A stretch of 64,000 bases of DNA from Flagellimonas_B algarum (GCF_040513375.1 NZ_JBEVTG010000001.1:806001-870000), one strand, 5' to 3'; shown: positions 1-9,096, numbered from the stretch's first letter. The notes: generated by a model not told the origin, from the letters alone. Numbers and translations are program-made.

Positions 1-408
1 GGGATGTATTGGACGCTTTTGGGGGAGCTTGTTCCCGAAGAAAAGATGGAAGCCTTTTTGGCCCATTTGACCAACCCAGACGAATTTTATCGCAAAACCC
101 CCTTGCCCGCGCTTTCAGCTGCCGACCCTGATTACAAAGGCTGGGGCGACTATTGGTTGGGCGGTGTTTGGGCGCCGACTTCCTATATGGTCATCAAAGG
201 ATTGACAGCGGTTGGCAAACACGATTTGGCCCAAGACCTGGCCGAAAAAACCTATGCGGCCGTTGCCGAAGTATTCGAAGCCACGGACACCTTTTGGGAA
301 AATTATGCCCCAGATCTGATCTCGTATGGCATGCCCGCCAAGCTTGATTTTTGTGGGTGGACCGGATTGGTCCCCATCGCGATTTATAACGAGTATATTA
401 AAACATAG
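1..408 (+). CDS. MGH1-like glycoside hydrolase, C-terminal fragment
   Basis: The frame is open at the window edge, so only the last ~135 residues are present and the ATG at position 4 is probably internal. The sequence looks like the end of an (alpha/alpha)6-barrel glycosidase of the GH63/GH37 or mannosylglycerate-hydrolase type: aromatic-rich segments such as WGDYWLGGVWAPTSY, a conserved-looking FWENYAPD, and a final DFCGWTGLVPIAIYNEY resembling the helix that closes the barrel in this clan. Substrate cannot be told from the fragment. Its 3' end overlaps the convergent DUF1460 gene by 11 nt. Confidence 0.7.
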   Translation, partial: GMYWTLLGELVPEEKMEAFLAHLTNPDEFYRKTPLPALSAADPDYKGWGDYWLGGVWAPTSYMVIKGLTAVGKHDLAQDLAEKTYAAVAEVFEATDTFWENYAPDLISYGMPAKLDFCGWTGLVPIAIYNEYIKT

Positions 409-1228
409 GTCGGGCCACCATAATCCCGATATTACCCTTGACTTTTTTCAAATACGTTACCAACGGGGTTTCGGTAATCACGACCGCACCTGAACTGCTC
501 GCATGCAACAAATGGATGCGGCCGTCGGCTTGCCGTATGGCGATTCCGGTATGGGTGACATCGAGCCCATTGATCGAGGTAGTTAAGGCGATAATATCGC
601 CTGAACGCAGCAGGTTTTCTTGGGCTGCAATGGCATCTTGGGGCAGGTAACAAAGTGGTTCTTTGGCCAATTCTTTTTCCATAGCCAAAATTCCTTGGTA
701 ATTGGTCTCATCGGCAAGAAAAGGATAGAGCTCACGATGCGATCCCATGAAATCAATGGGTTTCTCCAAGATCACTCCGCCGAGTTCGGCAGTGATATCA
801 CGTACGAGGCCCTTTTGGGCATTGGTCCGGATCCAATCCGTAAAGTAATGTAGGCGAGAGGCATAACCATTGAGGTTGCCATTTTTATACCGAATGGTTT
901 CCAAAGTTTTGGCAAAGGAATCAAAGTCCTGTTCCTCTTGGCCCAAAAGCTGCGCGAAGGCCAAAGTGTTCTCTACAAAAGTGGTGCAATCAAAGCCTCT
1001 CAGGTTCACGACGACGGTTTCCGTTGTTCCGATTTCAAGGGTTTTTTCCACATACGGCGTTCCGAGAAAATGCTTCCCGATCTCTGAAAGATCCTTGGGG
1101 TTATCGAGTTGGGCCAATTGTGTCAAATTCGCTTCGAACAACATCCGATCTTCAGGAAGAAATGTCGTCTGACCCCATCCCCAAACCATAACGGTCATGG
1201 CAAATCCTAAAAGTCCCTCTTTTTTCAT
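398..1228 (-). CDS. DUF1460 family amidase-like hydrolase
   Basis: 276 residues from the ATG at 1228 (a GTG one codon upstream is also possible). A hydrophobic N-terminus ending near WGWGQT suggests export to the periplasm. The motif GFDCTTFVENTLAF places a nucleophile-like Cys at residue 81, and the C-terminal half has DVTHTGIAI followed by a His/Ser-rich LLHASSSGAV; this is the pattern of DUF1460, a group with an NlpC/P60-like papain fold whose studied members act on peptidoglycan fragments. Activity here is inferred. It reads convergently towards the preceding glycosidase and divergently from ferrochelatase. Confidence 0.85.
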   Translation of the reverse strand: MKKEGLLGFAMTVMVWGWGQTTFLPEDRMLFEANLTQLAQLDNPKDLSEIGKHFLGTPYVEKTLEIGTTETVVVNLRGFDCTTFVENTLAFAQLLGQEEQDFDSFAKTLETIRYKNGNLNGYASRLHYFTDWIRTNAQKGLVRDITAELGGVILEKPIDFMGSHRELYPFLADETNYQGILAMEKELAKEPLCYLPQDAIAAQENLLRSGDIIALTTSINGLDVTHTGIAIRQADGRIHLLHASSSGAVVITETPLVTYLKKVKGNIGIMVARPMF

Positions 1229-1300
1229 CACCTAAAAATACAATCAAATCGCCAATTGACATTCTCTATGAATCAATAAGAAAAGTTGTGTTGAAAATAA

Positions 1301-1331
1301 ATTCGCAACTCATTGTCAAGTTGTATTTTAG
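1301..1331 (+). promoter_or_regulatory. Putative promoter of hemH
   Basis: TTG at 1301-1303 is followed after 20 nt by TATTTTAG (1324-1331), one mismatch from the Bacteroidota -7 consensus TAnnTTTG. The proposed GTG start of ferrochelatase lies 20 nt downstream. This placement argues against the upstream in-frame start at 1288. Confidence 0.5.
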
Positions 1332-1350
1332 CGGCAAAATTTCCAACGCT

Positions 1351-2385
1351 GTGCAAAAAGGAGTGTTATTGGTGAATCTGGGCTCTCCCGACAGCCCCAC
1401 CGCCAAAGATGTAAAACCGTATTTGGATCAATTCTTGATGGATGAACGGGTCATTGACGTTCCTCCCCTTTTACGGAATTTGTTGGTTCGGGGTATCATT
1501 TTACAGACCCGACCTAAAAAATCGGCCAAGGCCTATCAAAAAATCTGGTGGGATGAAGGCTCTCCCTTGATCGTCATATCCAAACGCTTCACGAAAAAAC
1601 TCCGTGAGCTTACCGAGCTGCCCGTGGCCCTGGGCATGCGTTACGGTTCGATGAGTATCAAGGAAGGCTTGCAAGAATTACAAGACCAAAATGTCGATGA
1701 GGTATTATTGGTTCCTTTGTATCCACATTACGCCATGTCGTCTTACGAAACCGTGGTCGTTAAGGCCCTCGAAGTACAACAGGCCCTTTTTCCTGAAATG
1801 AAGGTGACCACCATGCCCGCTTTTTATAAAAACAAGGATTACGTCAAGGTCCTTTCAGACAGTATCTCCGAAAGCCTTCGTGATTTCGAATACGACCACA
1901 TCCTCTTTTCGTATCACGGCATTCCGGAGCGGCACATTAGAAAATCGGACCCAACCAAATTCCACTGTAAAATCGACGGCCAATGTTGTTCGACGAACTC
2001 AGTGGCACACCATAGCTGTTATCGCCATCAGTGTTATGACACCACTGAATTGGTCACCCAACAGCTTGGGCTCGATAAGGCTAAGGTGAGCACCTCTTTC
2101 CAATCCCGACTGGCTGGAGATCCGTGGTTGAAACCCTATACCGATTTTGAATTCGAGCGTTTGGCGAAAGAAGGTAAAAGCCGTTTGGCCGTCATAACCC
2201 CTGCTTTTGTGAGTGATTGCCTCGAGACCTTGGAAGAAATCGCCATGGAGGGCAAGGAACAATTCGAGGAGGCCGGCGGAACTGACTACATCCACATTCC
2301 TTGTTTGAACGATCGTCAAGAATGGGTCGAATTGATGGCCCAATGGATCGGTTCTTGGGAAAAAGAGGCCCAACTTCCGGTTTAA
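1351..2385 (+). CDS. hemH: Ferrochelatase
   Basis: Inserts Fe(II) into protoporphyrin IX (or a precursor porphyrin), the closing step of haem synthesis. I start it at GTG 1351, giving 344 residues beginning VQKGVLLVNLGSPDSP, because family members start at this KGVLLVNLGSP block and the longer frame (TTG 1288) would begin upstream of the promoter. The catalytic His lies in FSYHGIPE. After it comes a Cys-rich insert (Cys codons at 1966, 1984, 1987, 2017 and 2032, within FHCKIDGQCC and SCYRHQC) that resembles the internal cysteine motif binding a [2Fe-2S] cluster in some bacterial ferrochelatases; cluster binding here is inference. The C-terminal block FVSDCLETLEEI is typical. Confidence 0.95.
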   Translation: MQKGVLLVNLGSPDSPTAKDVKPYLDQFLMDERVIDVPPLLRNLLVRGIILQTRPKKSAKAYQKIWWDEGSPLIVISKRFTKKLRELTELPVALGMRYGSMSIKEGLQELQDQNVDEVLLVPLYPHYAMSSYETVVVKALEVQQALFPEMKVTTMPAFYKNKDYVKVLSDSISESLRDFEYDHILFSYHGIPERHIRKSDPTKFHCKIDGQCCSTNSVAHHSCYRHQCYDTTELVTQQLGLDKAKVSTSFQSRLAGDPWLKPYTDFEFERLAKEGKSRLAVITPAFVSDCLETLEEIAMEGKEQFEEAGGTDYIHIPCLNDRQEWVELMAQWIGSWEKEAQLPV

Positions 2386-2458
2386 GCACAGCTAGGACCA
2401 ACGGCAAAAAAAGGACGGTTCGGAGCAGCTATCCCATCGGGTTAAAACAGCAATCGAA

Positions 2459-3850
2459 ATGGCCAAAACCACATCGGATCAACTTGGGGTAGAACCCATC
2501 GGAAAGCTACTGGTCAAACAGGCCGTGCCTGCATCGATCGGTATTTTGGTCATGTCGTTGAACGTGTTGGTCGATACCATCTTCGTTGGCAATTGGATCG
2601 GCTCTATGGCCATCGCTGCCATCAACGTGGTCTTGCCCGTTTCGTTTTTTATCGCCGCATTGGGTATGGCCATCGGTATCGGGGGTTCAAGCATCATTTC
2701 ACGGGCCTTGGGGGCAGCGAACAAAAGCAAGGCCCTGCAAACCTTCGGCAACCAAATCAGTCTTACTTTGGTATTGACCATCGCTTTGGTGGCTTTGGGT
2801 CTGGCCTATGCCGATGATTTGATCCCTGCATTCGGGGGTAAAGGCCGAATCTTCGAACCTGCCAAGATCTATTATGTTATCGTGCTGTACGGGGTTCCTT
2901 TTCTGGCCCTTTGTATGATGGGGAATACGGTGATCCGGGCCGAAGGAAAACCGAAGTTCGCGATGACGGCCATGATCATTCCTTCAGTGGGCAACCTTTT
3001 TTTGGATTACCTCTTCATCTATGTTTTCGATTGGGGCATGCATGGGGCGGCCTGGGCCACCACCGCTGGCTATTTGTTGTGCTTTGCCTACATCCTGTAT
3101 TTTTTTCTATCGAAAAATTCGGAGTTGAAAATCGGATGGTCCCATTTTCGGTTCCGCCTACCCCTTTTAAAGGAAATCGGTTCATTGGGCTTCGTTACCC
3201 TATCACGCCAAGCCGTAACCAGTGTGACCTATTTATTGCTGAACAATATCCTTTTCAATCTCGGAGGGGAATCGATGATCGCCGTCTACGCCATCATCGG
3301 CCGCATGTTGATGTTCGCCCTTTTTCCCGTTTTTGGGGTCACCCAAGGTTTCTTGCCCATCGCCGGTTACAATTATGGCGCACAACATTACGAACGGGTC
3401 AAGAAATCGATCTATACCGCGATCAAATACGCCGCCTTGGTAGCCAGTTTGGTCTTTGCGCTGCTCATGCTCTTCCCTGCCGAAATCGCCTCACTGTTTT
3501 TGAGCAGTCGTTCCGACCTGCCCATGGCCGAACTAGAGACGAACGCCTTTGTGCTATCGCATGCCCCATTGGCCATGCGTTTGGTATTCGCCGCTACACC
3601 GATCATCGCGCTTCAGCTGATCGGGGCCGCATATTTTCAAGCCATTGGAAAGGCGATTCCCGCCTTGCTCTTGACCTTGACCCGACAAGGGTTCTTCTTT
3701 ATCCCGCTGATCCTCATCTTACCCGGTTTCTGGGGAGAGTTGGGGGTGTGGCTTTCTTTTCCTATTGCCGACGTATTGGCGACCCTGGTTACCGGGGCCT
3801 ATTTGCGAAAAGAAATCAAAACCAACCTCATGGGCGTTTCCAAAACCTAA
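2459..3850 (+). CDS. MATE family efflux transporter
   Basis: 463 residues with about twelve hydrophobic segments and the two-fold MATE layout: GKLLVKQAVPASIGILVMSL opens the first bundle, and GRMLMFALFPVFGVTQGFLP followed by AGYNYGAQ is the conserved motif of the second. Such proteins sit in the inner membrane and export cationic or amphipathic compounds in exchange for Na+ or H+; the substrate here is unknown. The gene starts 73 nt after hemH and may share its transcript. Its stop overlaps the convergent downstream gene by 4 nt, leaving no room for a terminator. Confidence 0.93.
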   Translation: MAKTTSDQLGVEPIGKLLVKQAVPASIGILVMSLNVLVDTIFVGNWIGSMAIAAINVVLPVSFFIAALGMAIGIGGSSIISRALGAANKSKALQTFGNQISLTLVLTIALVALGLAYADDLIPAFGGKGRIFEPAKIYYVIVLYGVPFLALCMMGNTVIRAEGKPKFAMTAMIIPSVGNLFLDYLFIYVFDWGMHGAAWATTAGYLLCFAYILYFFLSKNSELKIGWSHFRFRLPLLKEIGSLGFVTLSRQAVTSVTYLLLNNILFNLGGESMIAVYAIIGRMLMFALFPVFGVTQGFLPIAGYNYGAQHYERVKKSIYTAIKYAALVASLVFALLMLFPAEIASLFLSSRSDLPMAELETNAFVLSHAPLAMRLVFAATPIIALQLIGAAYFQAIGKAIPALLLTLTRQGFFFIPLILILPGFWGELGVWLSFPIADVLATLVTGAYLRKEIKTNLMGVSKT

Positions 3851-4269
3851 TCGACGCGCTGGGTAGCCGCCTTGCTGATGATCTTCCACTCTCCGGCGAG
3901 TTTCTTCAACAAAAAGATATCGATGAAATAGAGCTTTCGTGACGGAATCTTGATTTCCGCCTTTGCCATGGCGATATCGTTGGCATAATCGATAGAAAGG
4001 ACGGTGCCCTCACGACCGTTGAATTCGCCCTTGGCCCTATTGGCGAAAAGATCCGAATAGCTTTTCGGGTTAAGGATGTATAGCTCTTGTCCTTCTTTGG
4101 AAAGAAAAAGGTCGGCTTCGGCATAAAATGCGGATTGTATCAATTCACCATCGTTGTAGGCAGAGCCATTGATATAGGCCATTAGGGTTTTTTGTATGGC
4201 CTCGACCTCCGTTTGGGCACTACAAAGCACTGTGAACAAGAAGCAAAAAAGGGACATTGTTTTTTTCAT
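3847..4269 (-). CDS. Exported NTF2/lumazine-binding-like protein
   Basis: I take the ATG at 4269 (MKKTMSLFCFLFTVLCSAQ), which gives a clean signal peptide and 140 residues; the longer frame has an implausible polar leader. The mature part has the NTF2-like/Lumazine_bd_2 pattern: a helix VEAIQKTLMAYINGSAYND, a strand with FYAEADLF, and the ending FLLKKLAGEWKIISKAATQ. Such small cone-fold proteins may bind ligands or be enzymes; no function is assigned. It begins 7 nt after the PQQ dehydrogenase gene, so the two are very probably co-transcribed. Confidence 0.75.
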   Translation of the reverse strand: MKKTMSLFCFLFTVLCSAQTEVEAIQKTLMAYINGSAYNDGELIQSAFYAEADLFLSKEGQELYILNPKSYSDLFANRAKGEFNGREGTVLSIDYANDIAMAKAEIKIPSRKLYFIDIFLLKKLAGEWKIISKAATQRVD

Positions 4270-4276
4270 GACTGTT

Positions 4277-5455
4277 TTATTTGATTGTTGTTGTTCGTTG
4301 TTTGGGTCGAATCCGAATGATCTGACCGTTCTCATTATCGGTCAGGAGATATAATTTTCCATCGGGACTCTGCACCACTTTTCGCGACCGTACCCGGCTG
4401 TCAAGAAACAGTTCCTCGGCACTTTTCAATGTGTCACCCTCCATTTGGAAACGCCACAGACTTCCCCGTGATAGACCGGGCACAAAAAGATCCCCTTTCC
4501 AATTCGGGAATTCGTCACCCGTGTAGAAACAGAGTCCGGTCGGGGCTACCGTATGCAGCCAAAACCAATGAGGGTCGGTAAAGGTGGCCCCTTCGATCGA
4601 AGGTGGTTTATAATCGGCGCTCCGCAATTTACCCGAGGTCACGTTTGGCCACCCATAGTTCGCTTTGGGGTACAGTATATTGAGCTCATCCCCTTGTATG
4701 GTGCCGTGTTCTGTAAACCAGAGCTGACCGGTTTCTGGATGCAAGGCAATTCCTTGGGTATTTCGAATGCCCACCGCATATAAGCTGGGTACGGCTTCGC
4801 TTCCAAAATCGGGGTTGTCATCCGGGATACTTCCGTCCAAATTGAAACGATGGATTTTACCCCGAGGGTCGGTTATATCTTGGGCAATGGGTATTTCCGG
4901 TTCATCATGCTCCCAAAAAAGCCGCTCGCCAACAGTTAGGTACAAGGCGTTATCGGCCCCGATCGCCATACCACCGCCATAGTGGTAGTTGCCGTCCGTA
5001 TAAGGTGTGGCGATCAAGATCGTTCGTATATCGGTCAGTCGATCCCCTTGCAAGCGGGCACTGATATATTTTGTGGTCTTTCCGACCCCTGGTTTTTTGG
5101 CAGCATACGAAAGGAAAATACGTTGGTTCTCTTTGAAATCGGGATGCTTGAGCACTTCATACATTCCAGAGTTGTCACCAATATGAACCGTACCGATACT
5201 ATCGGTCAAATCGGTGGGAAACCCCTCAATGACGGTTTTCGTTCCGCTTGATAGGTTTACACGAACCAAGTCACCGTTCTTTTCGGTGACCAAGGCCTCT
5301 TCTTCAGAAAGGAAGGCCATACTCCAAGGACGATTCAGGCCCTCGAAGACCAGCTGTTTTTCTGCACGTACAGCCTGCAACCCATTGCGTTGGGTGTCGT
5401 TTGGCGCACATGAATAAAGATGGAGGGACGCTAGGACTAAAACAAGACTTCGCAT
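4277..5455 (-). CDS. PQQ-dependent aldose dehydrogenase (GSDH/YliI type), lipoprotein
   Basis: 392 residues with a lipobox ending in Cys16 (LYSC), so likely a lipid-anchored periplasmic or outer-membrane protein. The six-bladed beta-propeller of the glucose/sorbosone dehydrogenase family is visible: LNRPWSMAFL near the start, YHYGGGMAIGADNALYLTVG, IRNTQGIALHPETGQLWFTE, HG, and GDELNILYPKANYGWP. Family members oxidise aldoses to lactones with PQQ. Whether the host makes PQQ or scavenges it cannot be judged here. A lactonase-fold lipoprotein lies about 1.2 kb upstream on the other strand, which suggests, but does not prove, a shared sugar-oxidation route. Confidence 0.88.
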   Translation of the reverse strand: MRSLVLVLASLHLYSCAPNDTQRNGLQAVRAEKQLVFEGLNRPWSMAFLSEEEALVTEKNGDLVRVNLSSGTKTVIEGFPTDLTDSIGTVHIGDNSGMYEVLKHPDFKENQRIFLSYAAKKPGVGKTTKYISARLQGDRLTDIRTILIATPYTDGNYHYGGGMAIGADNALYLTVGERLFWEHDEPEIPIAQDITDPRGKIHRFNLDGSIPDDNPDFGSEAVPSLYAVGIRNTQGIALHPETGQLWFTEHGTIQGDELNILYPKANYGWPNVTSGKLRSADYKPPSIEGATFTDPHWFWLHTVAPTGLCFYTGDEFPNWKGDLFVPGLSRGSLWRFQMEGDTLKSAEELFLDSRVRSRKVVQSPDGKLYLLTDNENGQIIRIRPKQRTTTIK

Positions 5456-5535
5456 GATTTGGTTTTAGCACAAAAGAGCGGTGAAAAACCGGTATCGCCT
5501 TTAAGAATCACGATTCTTAAAACGATTTTATGTCA

Positions 5536-6543
5536 TCAACCGAATTTTTGACGATAGGCCGATGGGGTCATTTTCGTATGCTCCTTAAAAGCTGTATTAA
5601 ACGAAGTGACATTGTTAAAGCCCGAGTCATAAGCGATCGATGCGATCTTATCATTGCGATATGCGGGATCGACCAAACGATTCTTGGCGGTTTCGATCCG
5701 ATACGTATTCAGGAAGTCTGAAAAATTCTGGCCCGTCCGTTCGTTGATAACCCGAGACAAGGTCTTGGGTGCCGTATCGATCGATCGGGCAACTTCGGCC
5801 AAGGATACCTTCTGGTTCAGATAAACAGCATCCGTTTTAAAAAGCGCATCCAATTTTCGGAGCAAGGCATCAGCGATCGAACGGTCCATTTTCCGGCCTT
5901 GGTATTTTTCCAATTGGAAACTGTGCTTCCGCAAAAGCAGAAATGAAAATACATAGACCAAAAAGGTATAGCAAATAGCCCCCCCGATATAGAATGGGAT
6001 GAACCCGGAAACATTACCGATATAAAATCCCCAAATCACGGCGACACCGAGAATCAGATTACGGTACCAATTCGAAACGGTCGTTTGGGCAGTAGGTTTC
6101 GTACGATGCCAAAGACGGATCGAACCAATCAAGTAAACCAATAAATGGGCGAAAACCGCGTAGTACACAAGCATGGATACCAGGTCGAAGCGGTTCGGAA
6201 TAAGGGCCGACAACAAACTGAACAGTAGGTAGGGTAAAAAATGGTAGAAGGGTCGCCAACTGGTATTATCGGTGACATGAAAGACCGCCTTGCCGTACTG
6301 CCACAATGCCGGGCCGACCATCAAGATTCCGGCGATGCCCAAGTTGCGCTCCCAAGCTTCGAGGTCAATATAGGTGTTCAGTATCGATTTGCCGATACGA
6401 ACGGTCAATCCCAAAATGAGCAGCCCTAAGAACCAATGGGCCTTGCGGTTTCCTTTCTTGAGGGTGAAGAGGTAGGCGCACAAAAAGAGGGCTTGGGCGA
6501 TACCCAAGCAACTCAACACCAAAATGACCGACGAAGCATCCAC
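5536..6543 (-). CDS. Membrane-anchored AraC-type transcriptional regulator
   Basis: 335 residues. The N-terminal ~215 residues hold about seven hydrophobic segments (for example VILVLSCLGIAQALFLCAYL), and the C-terminal ~100 are an AraC/XylS DNA-binding domain with both helix-turn-helix units: SLAEVARSIDTAPKTLSRVI and KIASIAYDSGFNNVTSFNTA, ending MTPSAYRQKFG. This membrane-sensor/AraC design is common in Bacteroidota. The only start in reach is GTG 6543; an in-frame stop lies just upstream. It lies between the PQQ dehydrogenase and the divergent lactonase and may control either; no operator is visible. Confidence 0.87.
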   Translation of the reverse strand: MDASSVILVLSCLGIAQALFLCAYLFTLKKGNRKAHWFLGLLILGLTVRIGKSILNTYIDLEAWERNLGIAGILMVGPALWQYGKAVFHVTDNTSWRPFYHFLPYLLFSLLSALIPNRFDLVSMLVYYAVFAHLLVYLIGSIRLWHRTKPTAQTTVSNWYRNLILGVAVIWGFYIGNVSGFIPFYIGGAICYTFLVYVFSFLLLRKHSFQLEKYQGRKMDRSIADALLRKLDALFKTDAVYLNQKVSLAEVARSIDTAPKTLSRVINERTGQNFSDFLNTYRIETAKNRLVDPAYRNDKIASIAYDSGFNNVTSFNTAFKEHTKMTPSAYRQKFG

Positions 6544-6582
6544 GATTTAAAGATAAAAATAGTAGGGATGCCCGACATCATG

Positions 6583-6590
6583 TATTTTTG
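6583..6590 (+). promoter_or_regulatory. -7 promoter element of the lactonase gene
   Basis: TATTTTTG matches the Bacteroidota -7 consensus TAnnTTTG and lies 20 nt before the ATG at 6610. No clear -33 TTTG is seen at the expected distance. Confidence 0.45.
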
Positions 6591-6609
6591 GATAAACAAA
6601 CCGTTCGCC

Positions 6610-7704
6610 ATGAAACGACCTTTATCCCTCTTGCTCCTCCTTCTCTTGATGACCGCCTGCGGTGAAAAAACAACGACCCCTATGGAAACCCTATATATTG
6701 GAACTTACACCGATGGCACGAGCGAAGGCATCTATTCGTTGCAATTCGATCCAGAAACCGGGAGTTTGGACTCCCTAGAGCTGAAAGCCATTCTACCCAA
6801 CCCTTCGTTTTTAGCGATTTCCGATGATCGAAGCATGCTATATGCCGTTCAAGAAACGGCCGATTTCGATTCACTGGGTGGCGGTGTCACTGCGTTCAGT
6901 TTGAAGGAAGGGGTCTTGAAAGAACTGAACAGTATGGGAAGCGGAGGTGCCCACCCTTGTCATGTGGCCTTAGCGAGCGACGGGCAGTTGGCCGTTTCGA
7001 ACTATACCGGTGGCAATCTTTCCATTTTCGATCTCGCTGAAGATGGCCGTTTGGGTAAACGTCAACTCATCGACCATAACGTCTTGGACACGACTAAAAC
7101 CGCCCATGTACATAAAGCCGAATTCAATGAAGACGGATTGTTGGTTTCGGATTTGGGCTTGGATCGACTACAACGGTATTCTTTTAACGAAGGGGAATGG
7201 CAAGCCGCAAAACAGGCTTCAATAGCGCTACCTGATGGGGCAGGACCTAGGCATTTCACTTTTAATACCGATAGGTCTATTTTATATGTGATTAACGAAT
7301 TGAATGCGACCATTACCGTGTTCAAAAAGAATGACAAACAAGAATACCATTCGGTACAAACCATAGCGACTTTGGCTGAGGGCTTTGACGGCCCCAAGGC
7401 GTGCGCCGACATCCACCTTTCACCTGATGGTCGTTTTCTTTACGGCACCAATCGTGGTGAGAATACCTTGGTCATCTATTCGGTTGCCGGTGATTCGGGA
7501 CTTTTGGAGTTGATCGGTAGGACCTCGGTAGAGGGGGATTGGCCAAGAAATTTCTGCATGGATCCTTCTGGAAAGTTCCTTCTGGTAGCGAATCAATTCA
7601 GTGATGCGATTACCGTCTTCCAGCGAAATCAAGAGGATGGTGGCTTGACTTTCCTACACGAATTCGTATTGTCAAAGCCGGTATGTTTGGTCTTTGCCGA
7701 TTAA
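6610..7704 (+). CDS. Lactonase family seven-bladed propeller lipoprotein
   Basis: 364 residues from ATG 6610; the upstream part of the open frame overlaps the AraC gene and is rejected. The start gives a lipoprotein signal (Leu-rich stretch, Cys17 in LMTAC). The rest is the Pfam Lactonase family (6-phosphogluconolactonase YbhE/Pgl-like): IGTYTDGTSEGIYSLQFD, GGAHPCHVALASDGQLAVSN, YTGGNLSIF, GPRHFTFNTDRSILYVINEL, SVEGDWPRNFCMDPSGKFLL. Because it is exported, a cytosolic pentose-phosphate role is unlikely; it may hydrolyse lactones made by the nearby PQQ dehydrogenase (inference). Confidence 0.88.
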   Translation: MKRPLSLLLLLLLMTACGEKTTTPMETLYIGTYTDGTSEGIYSLQFDPETGSLDSLELKAILPNPSFLAISDDRSMLYAVQETADFDSLGGGVTAFSLKEGVLKELNSMGSGGAHPCHVALASDGQLAVSNYTGGNLSIFDLAEDGRLGKRQLIDHNVLDTTKTAHVHKAEFNEDGLLVSDLGLDRLQRYSFNEGEWQAAKQASIALPDGAGPRHFTFNTDRSILYVINELNATITVFKKNDKQEYHSVQTIATLAEGFDGPKACADIHLSPDGRFLYGTNRGENTLVIYSVAGDSGLLELIGRTSVEGDWPRNFCMDPSGKFLLVANQFSDAITVFQRNQEDGGLTFLHEFVLSKPVCLVFAD

Positions 7705-7711
7705 AGACGAC

Positions 7712-9004
7712 CTAAGCGTTCATCAAAGCTTCGATTTCCTCAGCTTCGATCGGAATGTTCCGCATTAAATTGAAGGGTTCACCCTGTTCTTGAATAACGA
7801 CATCGTCTTCTAAGCGAATGCCCATTTTTTCATCGGGTATATAAATTCCGGGTTCGACCGTAAAGACCATATTGGCCTTCATGGGGGTTTTTAGTTCACC
7901 GTAATCGTGGGTGTCCAGCCCGATATGATGGCTGGTACCGTGCATAAAGTACTTCTTATAGGCGGGCCAGTCCGGGTTTTCATTTTGTACATCCGCCTTG
8001 GTCAAAAGTCCGAGCCCAAGTAATTCCGAAGTCATGATCTTCCCTACCTCTTTGTGGTATTCGGCCCAAATCGTTCCGGGCACCAACAATTTCGTCGCTT
8101 CATTCTTCACACGTAAAACCGCATCATAAACCTGTCGTTGCCTTTCGGTGAACCGACCGTTGACCGGTATCGTCCGTGTCATATCGCTGGAGTAATTCGC
8201 GTACTCGGCCCCAACATCCATTAAGATCAAATCGCCGCTTTGGCATTGTTGGTTGTTTTCGATATAGTGGAGTACGTTCGCATTATCCCCTGATGCGATG
8301 ATCGGGGTATACGCAAACCCCTTACTTCGGTTTCGGATGAATTCATGCAAATACTCCGCCTCAAGTTCATACTCCCAGACCCCAGGTCTCGTATAGGCCA
8401 AAATACGTCGAAACCCTTTATCGGTAATCGAACAGGCCTGTTGCATCAAATCGAGTTCTTGGGTTTCCTTGACCCCTCGGATGCGTTGTAAGATAGGATT
8501 GCTCTTGGCCATTTGATGGGCCGGAAATTCCTTTTTGCAATGCGCGATGAACCGATCTTCACGGGTTTCGGTCTCTACCGCCTGCCGGTAGTGTTCGTTC
8601 GTATTGAAATAAATGATTTCGGCTTCGGTCATCAAATCGAAGAACACTTTTTTGAAATCGGTCAACCAATAAATCGTAGGAATGCCGGATACTTGGGTAG
8701 CAGCTTCTTTGGTCAATTTCGCCCCTTCCCAGACAGCGATATGTTCGTTGGTCTCGCGAACGAAGAGCACCTCACGATGCTTGGGATCCATAGCTTCAGG
8801 AAACAACAACAAGATCGTTTCCTCTTGATCGGCCCCACTTAAATAAAAGATGTCGCTATGTTGCTCGAAAGGCATGGTGCTATCGGCACTGATCGGATAG
8901 ATATCGTTTGAATTGAATACCGCGATGCTTTTTGGGCGCATTTGCGCCATGAACTTTTGTCGGTTCTTGATGAAAAGTGCATTATCGATCGGGTCGTATT
9001 TCAT
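7712..9004 (-). CDS. pepP: Xaa-Pro aminopeptidase (aminopeptidase P family, M24B)
   Basis: 430 residues, no signal peptide, so cytoplasmic. Removes N-terminal residues preceding proline. An N-terminal creatinase-like domain (about 1-175) precedes the pita-bread catalytic domain. All five metal ligands can be placed: Asp263 (MDVGAEY), Asp274 (SSDMTRT), His359 (TSHHIGLDTHDYG), Glu384 (VEPGIY) and Glu399 (RLEDDVV), with the spacing of E. coli PepP for the first pair. The gene is convergent with the lactonase (7-nt gap) and stands alone. Confidence 0.93.
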   Translation of the reverse strand: MKYDPIDNALFIKNRQKFMAQMRPKSIAVFNSNDIYPISADSTMPFEQHSDIFYLSGADQEETILLLFPEAMDPKHREVLFVRETNEHIAVWEGAKLTKEAATQVSGIPTIYWLTDFKKVFFDLMTEAEIIYFNTNEHYRQAVETETREDRFIAHCKKEFPAHQMAKSNPILQRIRGVKETQELDLMQQACSITDKGFRRILAYTRPGVWEYELEAEYLHEFIRNRSKGFAYTPIIASGDNANVLHYIENNQQCQSGDLILMDVGAEYANYSSDMTRTIPVNGRFTERQRQVYDAVLRVKNEATKLLVPGTIWAEYHKEVGKIMTSELLGLGLLTKADVQNENPDWPAYKKYFMHGTSHHIGLDTHDYGELKTPMKANMVFTVEPGIYIPDEKMGIRLEDDVVIQEQGEPFNLMRNIPIEAEEIEALMNA

Positions 9005-9052
9005 GTCGGACTATTTGTTCAAATGTAGCGAATTGAGCAACGGTCGCAAAAC

Positions 9053-9074
9053 AAAAAAAGGCCCCGAAGGGCCT
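9053..9074 (-). terminator. Intrinsic terminator of the 9097-9378 gene
   Basis: On the minus strand the stem AGGCCC/GGGCCT with a TTCG loop is followed by seven T residues. It sits 22 nt beyond the stop codon of the small glycine-rich gene and upstream of pepP. Confidence 0.85.
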
Positions 9075-9096
9075 CTGAAAAAAGTTCGGTCCGTGA

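Noticed and set aside
2911..3942. 343-codon plus-strand open frame inside the MATE gene
   Set aside because: Its translation is Arg/His-rich without domains, while the overlapping frame is a clear MATE transporter; it is an alternate-frame shadow.
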